DNA of 10,703 nt from Pseudomonadota bacterium (lineage in GTDB: Bacteria > Pseudomonadota > Gammaproteobacteria > UBA5335): positions 1-10,703 of the forward strand of contig JAJXTQ010000038.1 of the NCBI GenBank assembly GCA_021783685.1. Direction: 5' to 3'. The translations under genes and the position numbers were made by a program. Shown piece by piece: positions 1 through 7,706 of this stretch (position 1 is the stretch's first letter; each line of letters begins with the position of its first letter). The notes beneath the pieces were generated by a model, which saw nothing but the letters and a program-made list of their open reading frames with translations, searched no databases and was not told the DNA's origin.

Positions 1-1
1 T

Positions 2-58
2 GGCAAGGACGGCCAGCCGGGCGGCACCGGCGAAGACGCCGACATCGTCAACTGGTAA
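2..58 (+). CDS. gspG: Major pseudopilin GspG, C-terminal end only (5' truncated by window)
   Basis: Only the last 18 codons are visible, ending in TAA at 56-58. The encoded tail has the Gly/Asp-rich pattern followed by E-D-A-D-I and a terminal N-W. This is the characteristic C-terminus of GspG-type major pseudopilins of type II secretion systems, where the acidic loop binds calcium and stabilises the fibre subunit. The N-terminal prepilin cleavage site and hydrophobic helix lie outside the window. It sits three bases upstream of the gspF start, so it belongs to the same operon. Identification rests on this short tail plus the position immediately before gspF and gspE, so the family call is good but the full length and integrity are unknown. 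Confidence 0.8.
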   Translation, partial: GKDGQPGGTGEDADIVNW

Positions 59-61
59 GCG

Positions 62-1246
62 ATGCTGTTTGAAATCCGTGCGCTGGGGGCGGACCAGCGG
101 GTGAATCTCAGGCTGGAGGCAGCCGACCCGGTCGACGCCGCCGATCAGGCCCGCTTGCAGGGCTTGACCGTGCTGGAGGTGCGTCCGGCCGGGGGGCTCG
201 GGTTTTCTTTTTCACGCCGCAATCGCTTTCCCCTCGCCCTTTTTTCGCGCGAACTGCTGGCGCTGCTGAACAGCGGCCTGTCGCTGGTCGAGGCGTTGCA
301 GACCCTGGATGAAAAAGAAGCGAGACCGGAAACCCGCAAGACCCTTGGCAGCGTGCTGAAGCACCTGTACGAGGGCGAATCCTTTTCCGCCGCCATCGGC
401 CATTTTCCGGATGCCTTCCCGCCGCTGTATGTGGCGACGGTGCGCGCTGCCGAGCGCACCAGCGATCTGCCGCAGGCGCTGTCGCGCTACGTCGCCTACC
501 AGGAGCAGGTCGAGCAGGTGCGCAAGAAAGTGCTGGCCTCGTCGATCTACCCGATCATTCTGATGGTCGTCGGCGGCATGGTGGCACTGTTCCTGCTCGG
601 TTTTGTCACGCCGCGCTTCGCTTCGATCTACGCCGACAATCTCGAGCGCCTGCCGTGGGCGTCGCGCGTGCTGATGCAGTGGGGGAGCTTCGTCGAGGCG
701 CACGCCGTCAATGCCGGCCTGCTGCTGATGGCGCTATTGGGCGCCGCGGCCTGGGCGCTTAGCCGGCCGGCGCTGCGTGCCTATCTGGCGCGGCAATTGT
801 GGCGTCTGCCCGGGCTGGGCGAGCCGCTCAGGGTTTTTCAGCTCACGCGTTTCTATCGCACTGTCGGCATGCTGCTGTCGGGCGGCATTCCCGTGGTTAC
901 CGCGCTGGAAATGGCAGGCGGCCTGCTGCAGCCCGAGCTGCGGCTGCGTCTGGCGTCGGCCGCAGTCAGCATCCGCGAGGGCCAGTCGGTGTCGCAGGCC
1001 ATGGAGCGCGCCGGGCTGGTGACGCCGGTGGCGTTGCGCATGTTGCGGGTGGGCGAGAAAAGCGGGCGCATGGGCGAGATGATGGAAGCCATCGCCACCT
1101 TTCATGAAGAGGAAACCAGCCGTTTCGTCGACTGGTTCACGCGCCTGTTCGAGCCGATCCTGATGGCGGTGATCGGGCTGGTTATCGGTATCATCGTGGT
1201 GATGCTCTATCTGCCCATCTTCGAACTCGCCGGGAGTCTGGAATGA
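62..1246 (+). CDS. gspF: Inner-membrane platform protein GspF/PilC family
   Basis: The 394-residue polytopic membrane protein matches the usual GspF/PilC length. It is the assembly platform that the ATPase works on to extrude pseudopilin subunits from the inner membrane. Two repeated T2SSF domains are visible. The first covers about 58-185 (start pattern FSRELLALLNSGLSLVEAL) and the second about 262-390 (FYRTVGMLLSGGIPVVTALE). Each ends in a hydrophobic helix: about 163-181 and 366-386. A third membrane segment lies at about 215-233 between the domains. Both domains carry the family's acidic surface helix regions (A-E-R-T-S at 130-134 and G-E-K-S-G at 331-335). The start ATG lies 3 bases after the gspG stop with only a weak Shine-Dalgarno, which is consistent with coupled translation. 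The stop overlaps the gspE start (ATGA). Nothing looks broken. Confidence 0.93.
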   Translation: MLFEIRALGADQRVNLRLEAADPVDAADQARLQGLTVLEVRPAGGLGFSFSRRNRFPLALFSRELLALLNSGLSLVEALQTLDEKEARPETRKTLGSVLKHLYEGESFSAAIGHFPDAFPPLYVATVRAAERTSDLPQALSRYVAYQEQVEQVRKKVLASSIYPIILMVVGGMVALFLLGFVTPRFASIYADNLERLPWASRVLMQWGSFVEAHAVNAGLLLMALLGAAAWALSRPALRAYLARQLWRLPGLGEPLRVFQLTRFYRTVGMLLSGGIPVVTALEMAGGLLQPELRLRLASAAVSIREGQSVSQAMERAGLVTPVALRMLRVGEKSGRMGEMMEAIATFHEEETSRFVDWFTRLFEPILMAVIGLVIGIIVVMLYLPIFELAGSLE

Positions 1247-2928
1247 ACGCCCCCGCCACCCACCCTCGCCGCATCCGGCCGGCACAGTTGCAGCAGGCGC
1301 GCGAACTGGCCGCAAAGGAAGGCGGCTCGGTGCTGGCGGCGCTGGAGCGCGTAGCCGGGCTTGACGAAGCCACCTTCCTGGCCGAACTCGGGCAGGCCTT
1401 CGCCTATGCAACGGTGGCGATGGATCAGCTGCGCGACATGCAGCCGGCGTTCGAACTGCTGCCTTTCAACCAGGCGCTGGAACGCGAGTGCGCGGCCTGC
1501 CGCGATGGTGAGGGCCGGCTCTGGTTCGTGTTCGCCGACCCGTTGAGGCCAGAACTCCTGGAGTGGGCGGAGCGCCGGCTCGGCGGCGCGTACACCCCGG
1601 CGCTGGCGCGACGCGACGACATCCTCGCCTGGCTGCACCGGCTGGAAGGCGACCTGCGTGCGATGGACGGCGTACTGAGCGAGACTCAGGCCGGCGCCAG
1701 TGGCGAGAAGGTCGAGGAGATTTCGCTCAAGGCCATCGGCGAGGATGCCTCGCCGGTGGTGAAGCTGGTGCATTCGACACTCTACGATGCGCTGTCCGCC
1801 GGCGCCTCCGACATCCACCTTGAAAACGATGCCCAGGGCATCGTCATCAAATACCGCATCGACGGCGTGCTCAACCTGATCGCGCAGTCGCCCGGCCGTG
1901 AAATGGCCGAGCAGGTGATCTCGCGCATCAAGGTCATGGCCGAGCTCGACATCGCCGAGCGGCGGGTGCCGCAGGACGGCCGCTTCAAGGTGCAGATGCG
2001 CGGCCGCGAGATCGACCTGCGGGTGTCCATCATGCCCGGCGTGTTCGGCGAGGACGCGGTGCTGCGCATCCTCGACCGCCAGCAGCTGGCCGACGAGCTC
2101 AAGGGCATCACCCTCGACCGTCTCGGCTTCTCCGGCGATGCGCTGGCGCAGATCCGCAAGCTGTCGCGCGAGCCCTACGGCATGTTCCTGGTCACCGGGC
2201 CCACCGGTTCGGGCAAGACCACCTCGCTGTACGCGGCGATCTCCGAGATCAACACCGGGCAGGACAAGATCATCACCATCGAGGATCCGGTGGAATACCA
2301 GCTGCCCGGCATCCTGCAGATTCCGGTCAACGAGAAAAAGGGCCTGACCTTCGCCCGCGGCCTGCGCTCGATCCTGCGCCACGACCCCGACAAGATCATG
2401 GTGGGCGAGATCCGCGATGCCGAAACCGCGCAGATCGCGGTGCAGTCGGCGCTCACCGGGCATCTGGTGTTCACCACCGTGCACGCCAACAACGTGTTCG
2501 ATGTCATCGGCCGTTTCCTGCACATGGGAGTCGATCCCTACAGCTTCGTCTCGGCGCTGAACGGCATCCTTGCCCAGCGCCTGGTGCGGGTGAACTGTAC
2601 CCATTGCGCCGAGCCGGTGACCCCATCGCCACAATTGCTGGCGGATTCCGGTATCAGCCCGGAGGCCGCGGCGCACTACAACTTCCGCGCCGGCAAGGGC
2701 TGCGGGCATTGCCGGGGCAGCGGCTACAAGGGGCGCCACGCCGTTGCCGAGATGATGCTGCTGAACGACGAAATTCGCGAACTGATCAGTACCCGCGCGC
2801 CGATCCGCCAGGTGAAGGAAGCCGCGGCGCGGGCCGGGGTGCGCACCCTGCGCGAGTCCGCCCTCGACATGGTGCGCCAGGGTGTGACCACGCTGGAGGA
2901 AGTGAACCGTGTCACTTTTGTCGCCTAG
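1243..2928 (+). CDS. gspE: Type II secretion / type IV pilus assembly ATPase GspE (GspE/PilB/MshE family)
   Basis: The 561-residue cytoplasmic hexameric ATPase powers pseudopilus assembly. Visible motifs are Walker A GPTGSGKT at 319-326 (catalytic Lys325), an Asp box around T-I-E-D-P-V-E-Y, Walker B with M-V-G-E-I-R-D at 386-392 (catalytic Glu389), and a His box ending T-T-V-H-A-N. A tetracysteine zinc site is present as C452-T-H-C455 and C487-G-H-C490, as in extension ATPases (GspE, PilB) and not in PilT retraction ATPases. The N-terminal ~150 residues form a GspE/MshEN-type N domain, presumed to dock on the PilM/GspL-like partner. The start ATG overlaps the gspF stop (ATGA) and is preceded by GGGAG at 1232-1236, 6 bases upstream. 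The 3' end overlaps the next gene by 20 bases. No retraction ATPase is seen in the window, so the fibre is probably extension-only, as in T2SS. Confidence 0.96.
   Translation: MNAPATHPRRIRPAQLQQARELAAKEGGSVLAALERVAGLDEATFLAELGQAFAYATVAMDQLRDMQPAFELLPFNQALERECAACRDGEGRLWFVFADPLRPELLEWAERRLGGAYTPALARRDDILAWLHRLEGDLRAMDGVLSETQAGASGEKVEEISLKAIGEDASPVVKLVHSTLYDALSAGASDIHLENDAQGIVIKYRIDGVLNLIAQSPGREMAEQVISRIKVMAELDIAERRVPQDGRFKVQMRGREIDLRVSIMPGVFGEDAVLRILDRQQLADELKGITLDRLGFSGDALAQIRKLSREPYGMFLVTGPTGSGKTTSLYAAISEINTGQDKIITIEDPVEYQLPGILQIPVNEKKGLTFARGLRSILRHDPDKIMVGEIRDAETAQIAVQSALTGHLVFTTVHANNVFDVIGRFLHMGVDPYSFVSALNGILAQRLVRVNCTHCAEPVTPSPQLLADSGISPEAAAHYNFRAGKGCGHCRGSGYKGRHAVAEMMLLNDEIRELISTRAPIRQVKEAAARAGVRTLRESALDMVRQGVTTLEEVNRVTFVA
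2895..2900 (+). promoter_or_regulatory. Ribosome binding site for the GTG-started PilM/GspL-position gene
   Basis: GGAGGA is a near-perfect Shine-Dalgarno sequence lying inside the 3' end of gspE, 8 bases before the GTG at 2909. It supports the GTG start and the 20-base gene overlap. Confidence 0.75.
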
Positions 2929-3664
2929 CGTTCGCATCGCGCTGACCCCCAGCCGGGTGGCGGTGGCGTCCAGCCGCGGCTACCACGACGCGGCGGTGGC
3001 GACGCCCGGCTGGGCGGGCGCGCTGGAAGCGCTGTCGGGGCTGCTCGCCGGCGCGACCCTGCGCGGGCGGACGAGCGTGACGCTGTCGCATCATTTCGCG
3101 CCGGTGCACCTGTTGCTGCCGACGCCGGTCGTCCTCAAGCCGCTGGAGATGCAGGGCTGGATCCGCGATCAGATGGTGCGCCAATTCGGGGACGCGGGTC
3201 GCGACTGGCGGGTGACCTGGCAGGCCGAGCCGCCGGGCGAGCCCTTTCTCGCCAGCAGTCTGGAGCCGGCGCATCTGGCTGAACTGGAAGGCGTGCTGCG
3301 CGCGGCGTCCCTCAAACTGGCCGCGGTGCAGCCCTGGCTTGCGGCAGCGTGGAACCGCCAGCGCCGCCATCTCGGACGCGGCCGCGCCTGGTATGCCCTG
3401 GCCGAGCCTGGCCGGCTGATGCTGCTGGGACTGGAAGGCGGCCGCGTACGCAGCCTGCGTTCCACGCCGATACAGGATGACGCGGTCGCGGCATTGGCCG
3501 ACCTGCTGAGGCGCGAGTCGCTGCTGGCGGGCGAGGATACGCCCGCGCCGCTGTGGGTCGAGAGCGCCGCGCTGCGGCCGAACTGGCAGGAGCTGGGCGG
3601 CGGGCGCAGCGTGCATCCCATCGCCGGCGGCCGCGATCCCTTGACCGCCTTGCTGGAAAACTAG
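2909..3664 (+). CDS. Soluble protein in the PilM/GspL cytoplasmic-domain position
   Basis: A 251-residue protein starting at GTG, supported by GGAGGA 8 bases upstream. It has no signal peptide and no membrane segment, so it is predicted cytoplasmic. In type IV pilus and MSHA clusters the gene between the ATPase/platform genes and the PilN-like gene is pilM or mshI. In T2SS the same role belongs to the cytoplasmic domain of GspL. All are actin-like folds that bind the ATPase N domain. Here the N-terminus (V-R-I-A-L-T-P-S-R-V-A-V-A, about 8-20) could be the first two strands of such a fold, but the usual G-I-D-I-G-type nucleotide-binding loop of PilM is absent. I therefore infer a divergent, probably non-ATP-binding PilM/GspL homologue from position and secondary-structure feel, not from a diagnostic motif. 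The stop (TAG, 3662-3664) lies one base before the next ATG. Confidence 0.6.
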   Translation: MSLLSPSVRIALTPSRVAVASSRGYHDAAVATPGWAGALEALSGLLAGATLRGRTSVTLSHHFAPVHLLLPTPVVLKPLEMQGWIRDQMVRQFGDAGRDWRVTWQAEPPGEPFLASSLEPAHLAELEGVLRAASLKLAAVQPWLAAAWNRQRRHLGRGRAWYALAEPGRLMLLGLEGGRVRSLRSTPIQDDAVAALADLLRRESLLAGEDTPAPLWVESAALRPNWQELGGGRSVHPIAGGRDPLTALLEN

Positions 3665-3665
3665 A

Positions 3666-4172
3666 ATGCACTCGCTGAAACTGGATTTTCTTCATCCCTT
3701 CCCGCGTCCGCACTGGGCGGCATGGGCGCTGCTGGCGGCAGGTCTGGGGCTGGCGGCCTGGGTTGGCTGGCAGGATCGACAGGCGCAGCATGCGCTGGAC
3801 GAAGCGGTGGCGGCCGCGCCGAAGCCGGTTGCCGGCGCGGCGCGGCGCCCCGCTTCTGCCGGGGCCGGCGAAGAACAGACGGTGGCGCTTCAGGCCAGGG
3901 AGCAGCTGGCCATGCCGTGGGGCGAGCTGTTCGTGCGCCTGGAAACCAACCAGCCCAAGGGGATTGCCCTGGTCGCACTGGAGGCCGATGCACGCAAGGC
4001 GGAGGCAACCCTCACCGCCGAGGCCCGCACGACGAAAGACATGCTGGCCTGGATCGAGCAACTCAAGGCCAAAGCCGGTTTCGCGTCGGTGACGCTGGCC
4101 AGCCATGCCCTGCAGGAGAGCGACCCGCAGCAGCCGATCCGCTTTGTTCTCCGCCTGGTGTGGAGAAGCTGA
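3666..4172 (+). CDS. PilN-like bitopic inner-membrane protein
   Basis: The 168-residue protein has a short cytoplasmic N-terminus containing L-K-L-D-F-L, like the I-N-L-L-P tail by which PilN binds PilM. A single transmembrane helix follows (about 18-35), then a periplasmic Ala/Pro-rich linker (about 48-68). The C-terminal ~90 residues have the pattern of a PilN/GspL ferredoxin-like domain: a strand at G-I-A-L-V-A-L, a helix around T-K-D-M-L-A-W-I-E-Q-L, and a final strand F-V-L-R-L-V-W. Its role would be to carry the signal from the cytoplasmic ATPase/PilM-like complex to the periplasmic PilO/PilP-like partners. The start follows the previous stop by one base. The stop TGA overlaps the next ATG (TGATG). 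The family assignment is by topology, size and gene order, with no diagnostic motif. SEED-type annotation calls such proteins 'secretion system X transmembrane protein 1', as I recall. Confidence 0.6.
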   Translation: MHSLKLDFLHPFPRPHWAAWALLAAGLGLAAWVGWQDRQAQHALDEAVAAAPKPVAGAARRPASAGAGEEQTVALQAREQLAMPWGELFVRLETNQPKGIALVALEADARKAEATLTAEARTTKDMLAWIEQLKAKAGFASVTLASHALQESDPQQPIRFVLRLVWRS

Positions 4173-4702
4173 TGGTGCGCGCCGTCGACAGGATCCGGTT
4201 TGTTCTGGGCCGGCTCGGCAAGGTGGGGGCGGCCGGCACCCTGTTGATCGTCGGCAGCCTGGTCTACGATGCTGCCGTGGTGAGGCCGAACGAGGTTGCG
4301 CTCGGCGAGCAGCGCATGCGCAACGAGCAGGCACGGCGGGAAGCCGTCGCGCAGCACGCGCGCGCAGCGCAGGGCACCGTCGATGGGCCCGGGAAGACGG
4401 CACTGGCACCCGCCGCCGCGGCCGCGCTGCGCCGCCTGTTTGAGGCGGCCGACGAGGCCGGACTGGAACTGCCTCAGGGCGAATACCGGCTGGCCGAAGT
4501 CAAGGACGCGCACCTGCGGCGCTATCAGCTTTCGCTGCCGGTTTCGGGCAGCTACCCGGAAATTCGTGCCTTCATCGCCAGGGCGCTCAACGCCGATCCG
4601 GCGCTGGCGCTCACTGCCATCCAGTTGCGCCGCGAGCGGATCGAGAACACCGATCTCGACGTGCTGCTGAACTTCACGCTGTATCTGGAGATCGGGGCAT
4701 GA
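4172..4702 (+). CDS. PilO/GspM-like bitopic inner-membrane protein
   Basis: A 176-residue protein. The reading frame is open further upstream (to 3722), but that part overlaps the PilN-like gene completely. The ATG at 4172 has GGAGAA at 4162-4167 and overlaps the preceding TGA, so this start is preferred. The sequence shows a basic N-terminus, one membrane helix (about 18-34: G-A-A-G-T-L-L-I-V-G-S-L-V-Y), and a predicted coiled-coil stretch rich in charged residues (about 40-65). A C-terminal alpha/beta domain with Y-Q-L-S-L-P-V-S-G-S-Y-P-E-I-R-A-F-I follows, the layout typical of PilO and GspM. There it pairs with the PilN-like protein in the periplasm. It ends in ATGA overlap with the next gene. 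The call rests on topology, the 'G-x-Y-x-x-I-R-x-F' pattern and gene order. Confidence 0.65.
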   Translation: MVRAVDRIRFVLGRLGKVGAAGTLLIVGSLVYDAAVVRPNEVALGEQRMRNEQARREAVAQHARAAQGTVDGPGKTALAPAAAAALRRLFEAADEAGLELPQGEYRLAEVKDAHLRRYQLSLPVSGSYPEIRAFIARALNADPALALTAIQLRRERIENTDLDVLLNFTLYLEIGA

Positions 4703-5199
4703 ATACGCGCCAGCGCTGGATCGCCCTTGCCCTGATCGTCACCCTGGCGGCGGCGTTCTGGCCCGGGAGCGAGGATTCCGACGAGAGGGTGGAAACGGCC
4801 CGGCGGGTGGGCCGGCAGGCCGCGCCGGCGACTGTTCCAGTGTCTATTCTGGCGAAGCCCGGAATGTCCACCCCGCAAGCGGCGCCGGCCGCGCAGGAAC
4901 GGCTCGCCAAAATGCAGGCCAACCTGTTTCCGCGCCAGACCTGGGTGCCGCCTCCCAAGCCCTACATCCCGCCGCCGCCACCGCCACCGAAGCCGCCCCC
5001 CCTGCCGTTCAAATATATGGGGCGCTGGGTCGAGGGCGGTCAGCAGACCGTGTTCCTGCTGCAGGGCGAACAGCCGATCCCGATCCAGGCGGGTCAGGTG
5101 CTGCAGGGCAGCTGGCGGGTAGACGAAATAAGCGACAGACAGGTGATGTTCACCTATCTGCCATTGGACATGCAATCAGCATTGGGAATCACGCCATGA
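4699..5199 (+). CDS. PilP/GspC-like membrane-anchored protein with polyproline linker
   Basis: A 166-residue protein with a single N-terminal membrane anchor (about 7-21), a low-complexity Ala/Pro/Gln periplasmic linker, and a proline-rich stretch at 84-103 (15 of 20 residues are Pro, with seven in a row at 91-97). A compact beta-rich C-terminal domain (about 104-166) follows, starting F-K-Y-M-G-R-W and ending F-T-Y-L-P-L-D. That last domain resembles the HR domain of GspC or the beta domain of PilP, which contact the N0 domain of the secretin. The position directly before the secretin gene agrees with this. GGAG at 4687-4690 precedes the ATG, which overlaps the previous stop. The SEED label for this family, as I recall it, is 'secretion system X translation initiation factor'. 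I see no translation-factor domain, and that name probably reflects low-complexity similarity. Confidence 0.65.
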   Translation: MNTRQRWIALALIVTLAAAFWPGSEDSDERVETARRVGRQAAPATVPVSILAKPGMSTPQAAPAAQERLAKMQANLFPRQTWVPPPKPYIPPPPPPPKPPPLPFKYMGRWVEGGQQTVFLLQGEQPIPIQAGQVLQGSWRVDEISDRQVMFTYLPLDMQSALGITP

Positions 5200-7220
5200 A
5201 CAAGGCTCTTTTGACCATAGCCATCGCCCTGGCGCTTGCCGGATGTGCCACTGACAGCGCCTACCTCGAGGGCGAGCGCCTGCTGGCCGAGGGCCAGACC
5301 GATGCGGGGCTGCGCCAGCTGGAGCAGGCGGTCCGCGACGATCCGAAGAATGTGCAGTACCGCACCTCCTACCTCAGAGCGCTCGACCAGCATGTCAAGC
5401 GCCTGTTCGACGCGGCCGACGCCACCCTGAAGGCAGGGCGGGAGCAGGAGGCCGAGGCGCTGTACCGCGACATCCTGGCGATCAGTCCGAATAACCTTCC
5501 CGCTCGCACCGCGCTGAAGTCGATCGAAATCCAGCGCCGCAACCGCATCCTGGTCAGCGATGCCAGGCTGGCATTCCAGAAGGGCGAGCTGGAGCCGGCG
5601 CGCGTCAAGTTGCGTACCGTGCTGGCGCTCGACCCTGCGTACGCCGAGGCGCAGGAGCTGATGAAGCAGGTGGAAGAGAAGATCGGCAAGCCCCAGGGCG
5701 CCGAATTTCCCAAGCTGGCTGAGCTCTACCGCCGGCCGGTGACGTTGCAGTTCCGCGACGCCCCGGTGCGCACCCTGTTCGATGCGCTGTCGCGCCAGTC
5801 GGGGATCAACTTCGTGTTCGACAAGGATGTTCGCACCGATGCGCGTTTGACCATCTTCGCCAAGGACACGCCGATCATCGACGCCCTCGAGATGATGCTG
5901 CGCACCGGCCAGCTCGAGAAGAAGGTGCTGAACGACAACACCCTGCTGATCTACCCGTCGCTGCCGGCCAAGATCAAGGAATACCGCGACCTGGTGGTGA
6001 AGGGCTTCTTCCTCGGCGACACCGATGTCAAGCAGATCGTCAACCTGGTTCGCAGCATGACCAAGACCCGCGACATCTACATCGACGAGAAGCTCAATCT
6101 GATGGTGGTGCGCGACTCGCCGGAAGCGGTGCGGCTGGTGGAAAAACTGGTGAAGCTGGCCGACCGCCCCGAGCCGGAGGTGATGCTGGAGGTCGAGATC
6201 ATGGAGGTGAAGCGCTCGCGGATGCTGGAGCTGGGGGTGCAGTGGCCGAACCAGTTGAGTGTCATCTCGCCTCCCGTGGAAACGCAAACCACCACCGACG
6301 GCGGCGTGGCCATCAATACCTCCAACACCGGGATCCTGACACTTGAGACCATCCAGAATCTGACCAGCGCGGACATTGCGGTATCACCCAATCCCGCCAT
6401 CACCCTGCGCAAGGACACCGGTGACGCCAATATCCTGGCGAACCCGCGCATCCGGGTGAAGAACCGGGAAAAGGCCAAGATCCACATCGGCGACAAGGTG
6501 CCGGTGATCACCTCCAACGTGACCTCGACCGGAGTGACGTCGGAGTCGGTGTCCTATCTCGACGTCGGCCTCAAGGTGGATGTCGAGCCGCAGGTCCGTC
6601 TCGAGGGTGACGTCGAGATCAGGATCGGACTCGAGGTGTCCAATATCGTGCAGGTGGTCAAGAGCACCAATGGCACCCAGACCTACCAGCTCGGCAGCCG
6701 CAATGCCAACACCATGCTGCGCCTGAAGGATGGTGAGACCCAGATCCTGGCCGGCCTGATCTCCGACGAGGAGCGCAATGCCGCCACCAAGGTGCCCGGC
6801 CTGGGCGATCTGCCCTTGCTCGGCCGGCTGTTCTCCAACAACAGCGACCAGCTCAACAAGACCGAGATCGTGCTGCTGATCACCCCGCGCATCGTCCGCA
6901 ACATCGTGCGTCCGGAGCTGGCGGATTCCGAGTTCTTCGGCGGCACCGAAAGCGTGGCCTCCGACCAGTCGCTGCAGCTGCGCTCGACTCCGCAGGTCCG
7001 CTCGCGTCCGGGCTTGCGGCCAGGGGCGCCAGTTGCGGGATCGGGAGCTTTGGAGCAGACCGCACCGGTGGGTCCGGTTGAATTGCCGGCGGAACCCGAT
7101 CCGGTGCTTCCGCCCGAGCCGATTATCGAAGGCGGGCCGCCGGTTCAAGGGGTGCCGGTTGACGTGCCCGCGGTGCCTCCAATGCAGCCGCCCGAAACGC
7201 CCGTTAACCCGGCGCAATGA
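5196..7220 (+). CDS. gspD: Lipoprotein secretin with N-terminal TPR region (GspD/PilQ/MshL family)
   Basis: A 674-residue outer-membrane channel subunit. Residues 1-17 form a lipoprotein signal with lipobox L-A-G-C and the lipidated Cys at 17. Residues about 20-155 contain three TPR-like helical repeats (with D-P-K-N, S-P-N-N and D-P-A-Y turns). A secretin N0/STN-type domain follows at about 181-258 (L-Q-F-R-D-A-P-V-R-T-L-F-D-A-L), then an N1-type domain at about 265-330. The core secretin domain runs from about 330 to 570. It contains L-A-N-P-R-I at 414-419, I-G-D-K-V-P-V, the signature V-P-G-L-G-D-L-P-L-L-G from 533, and the closing L-L-I-T-P-R-I-V. A proline-rich tail of about 100 residues ends the protein. 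The start overlaps the preceding stop (ATGA) and the end overlaps the first accessory pseudopilin gene. A lipid anchor suggests self-targeting to the outer membrane without a separate pilotin. Confidence 0.94.
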   Translation: MNKALLTIAIALALAGCATDSAYLEGERLLAEGQTDAGLRQLEQAVRDDPKNVQYRTSYLRALDQHVKRLFDAADATLKAGREQEAEALYRDILAISPNNLPARTALKSIEIQRRNRILVSDARLAFQKGELEPARVKLRTVLALDPAYAEAQELMKQVEEKIGKPQGAEFPKLAELYRRPVTLQFRDAPVRTLFDALSRQSGINFVFDKDVRTDARLTIFAKDTPIIDALEMMLRTGQLEKKVLNDNTLLIYPSLPAKIKEYRDLVVKGFFLGDTDVKQIVNLVRSMTKTRDIYIDEKLNLMVVRDSPEAVRLVEKLVKLADRPEPEVMLEVEIMEVKRSRMLELGVQWPNQLSVISPPVETQTTTDGGVAINTSNTGILTLETIQNLTSADIAVSPNPAITLRKDTGDANILANPRIRVKNREKAKIHIGDKVPVITSNVTSTGVTSESVSYLDVGLKVDVEPQVRLEGDVEIRIGLEVSNIVQVVKSTNGTQTYQLGSRNANTMLRLKDGETQILAGLISDEERNAATKVPGLGDLPLLGRLFSNNSDQLNKTEIVLLITPRIVRNIVRPELADSEFFGGTESVASDQSLQLRSTPQVRSRPGLRPGAPVAGSGALEQTAPVGPVELPAEPDPVLPPEPIIEGGPPVQGVPVDVPAVPPMQPPETPVNPAQ

Positions 7221-7705
7221 GCCCTCGCCCGTGCGCCCGCCCGTTCGGGTTCACCCTCATCGAACTGGTCATCACGGTGGCCATCGTCGGCGTGCTCGCG
7301 CTGATGGCGATGCCGCTGCTGGAGGTTGCTGCCCAGCGGCAGAAGGAAACCGAACTGCGTACCTCGCTGCGGCAGATCCGCGAGGCCATCGACGCCTATC
7401 ATCAGGCGGTGAAGGAAAAGCGGATCGAGTCGCCCGCCGACGCTTCCGGCTATCCGCCGAACCTGGAAATCCTGGTCGATGGCGCGCCCGACATCACCAA
7501 GCCGGACCGGCCGAAGATCTATTTCCTGCGGCGGTTGCCGCGCGACCCGATGAACCCGGACAAGGGACTGACGCCGGCGCAGAGCTGGGGCAAGCGCAGC
7601 TCTGCCAGCCCGCCGGATGCGCCGGTTTCGGGCGAGGATGTGTACGACGTCTATTCGCTGTCCGAAGGCGTGGGGCTGAACGGCGTGCCCTACCGGGAGC
7701 TGTAG
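7217..7705 (+). CDS. Type II secretion pseudopilin, GspG-like (accessory 1)
   Basis: A 162-residue class-III-signal protein. A short basic leader of 11 residues ends in Gly11. The prepilin-peptidase site is G-F-T-L-I-E-L, with Glu16 (position +5 of the mature protein) intact, followed by a hydrophobic helix to about residue 35. The globular part holds R-E-A-I-D-A-Y-H (about 56-63), L-P-R-D-P and a C-terminal V-Y-D-V-Y-S-L-S-E-G block. These resemble GspG, but the acidic GspG calcium-loop tail is missing. The product should be processed by a prepilin peptidase and built into, or cap, the pseudopilus. Its start overlaps the secretin stop (ATGA) with a weak ribosome site, so translation is probably coupled to gspD. 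The next gene begins one base after its stop. Confidence 0.88.
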   Translation: MSPRPCARPFGFTLIELVITVAIVGVLALMAMPLLEVAAQRQKETELRTSLRQIREAIDAYHQAVKEKRIESPADASGYPPNLEILVDGAPDITKPDRPKIYFLRRLPRDPMNPDKGLTPAQSWGKRSSASPPDAPVSGEDVYDVYSLSEGVGLNGVPYREL

Positions 7706-7706
7706 C

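Noticed and set aside
1207..2937. 576-codon open frame on the minus strand opposite gspE
   Set aside because: It mirrors gspE exactly, has a composition rich in His, Arg, Asp and Gln typical of antisense shadow frames in G+C-rich genes, and shows no family motif.
3722..4171. Upstream extension of the PilO-like gene to 3722 (326 codons in all)
   Set aside because: The extension overlaps the PilN-like gene entirely, is Gly/Arg-rich nonsense, and a good ribosome site sits at the internal ATG at 4172.
5154..6287. 377-codon minus-strand frame opposite the secretin gene
   Set aside because: It is a shadow of the high third-position G+C of gspD, with no recognisable motif or ribosome site.
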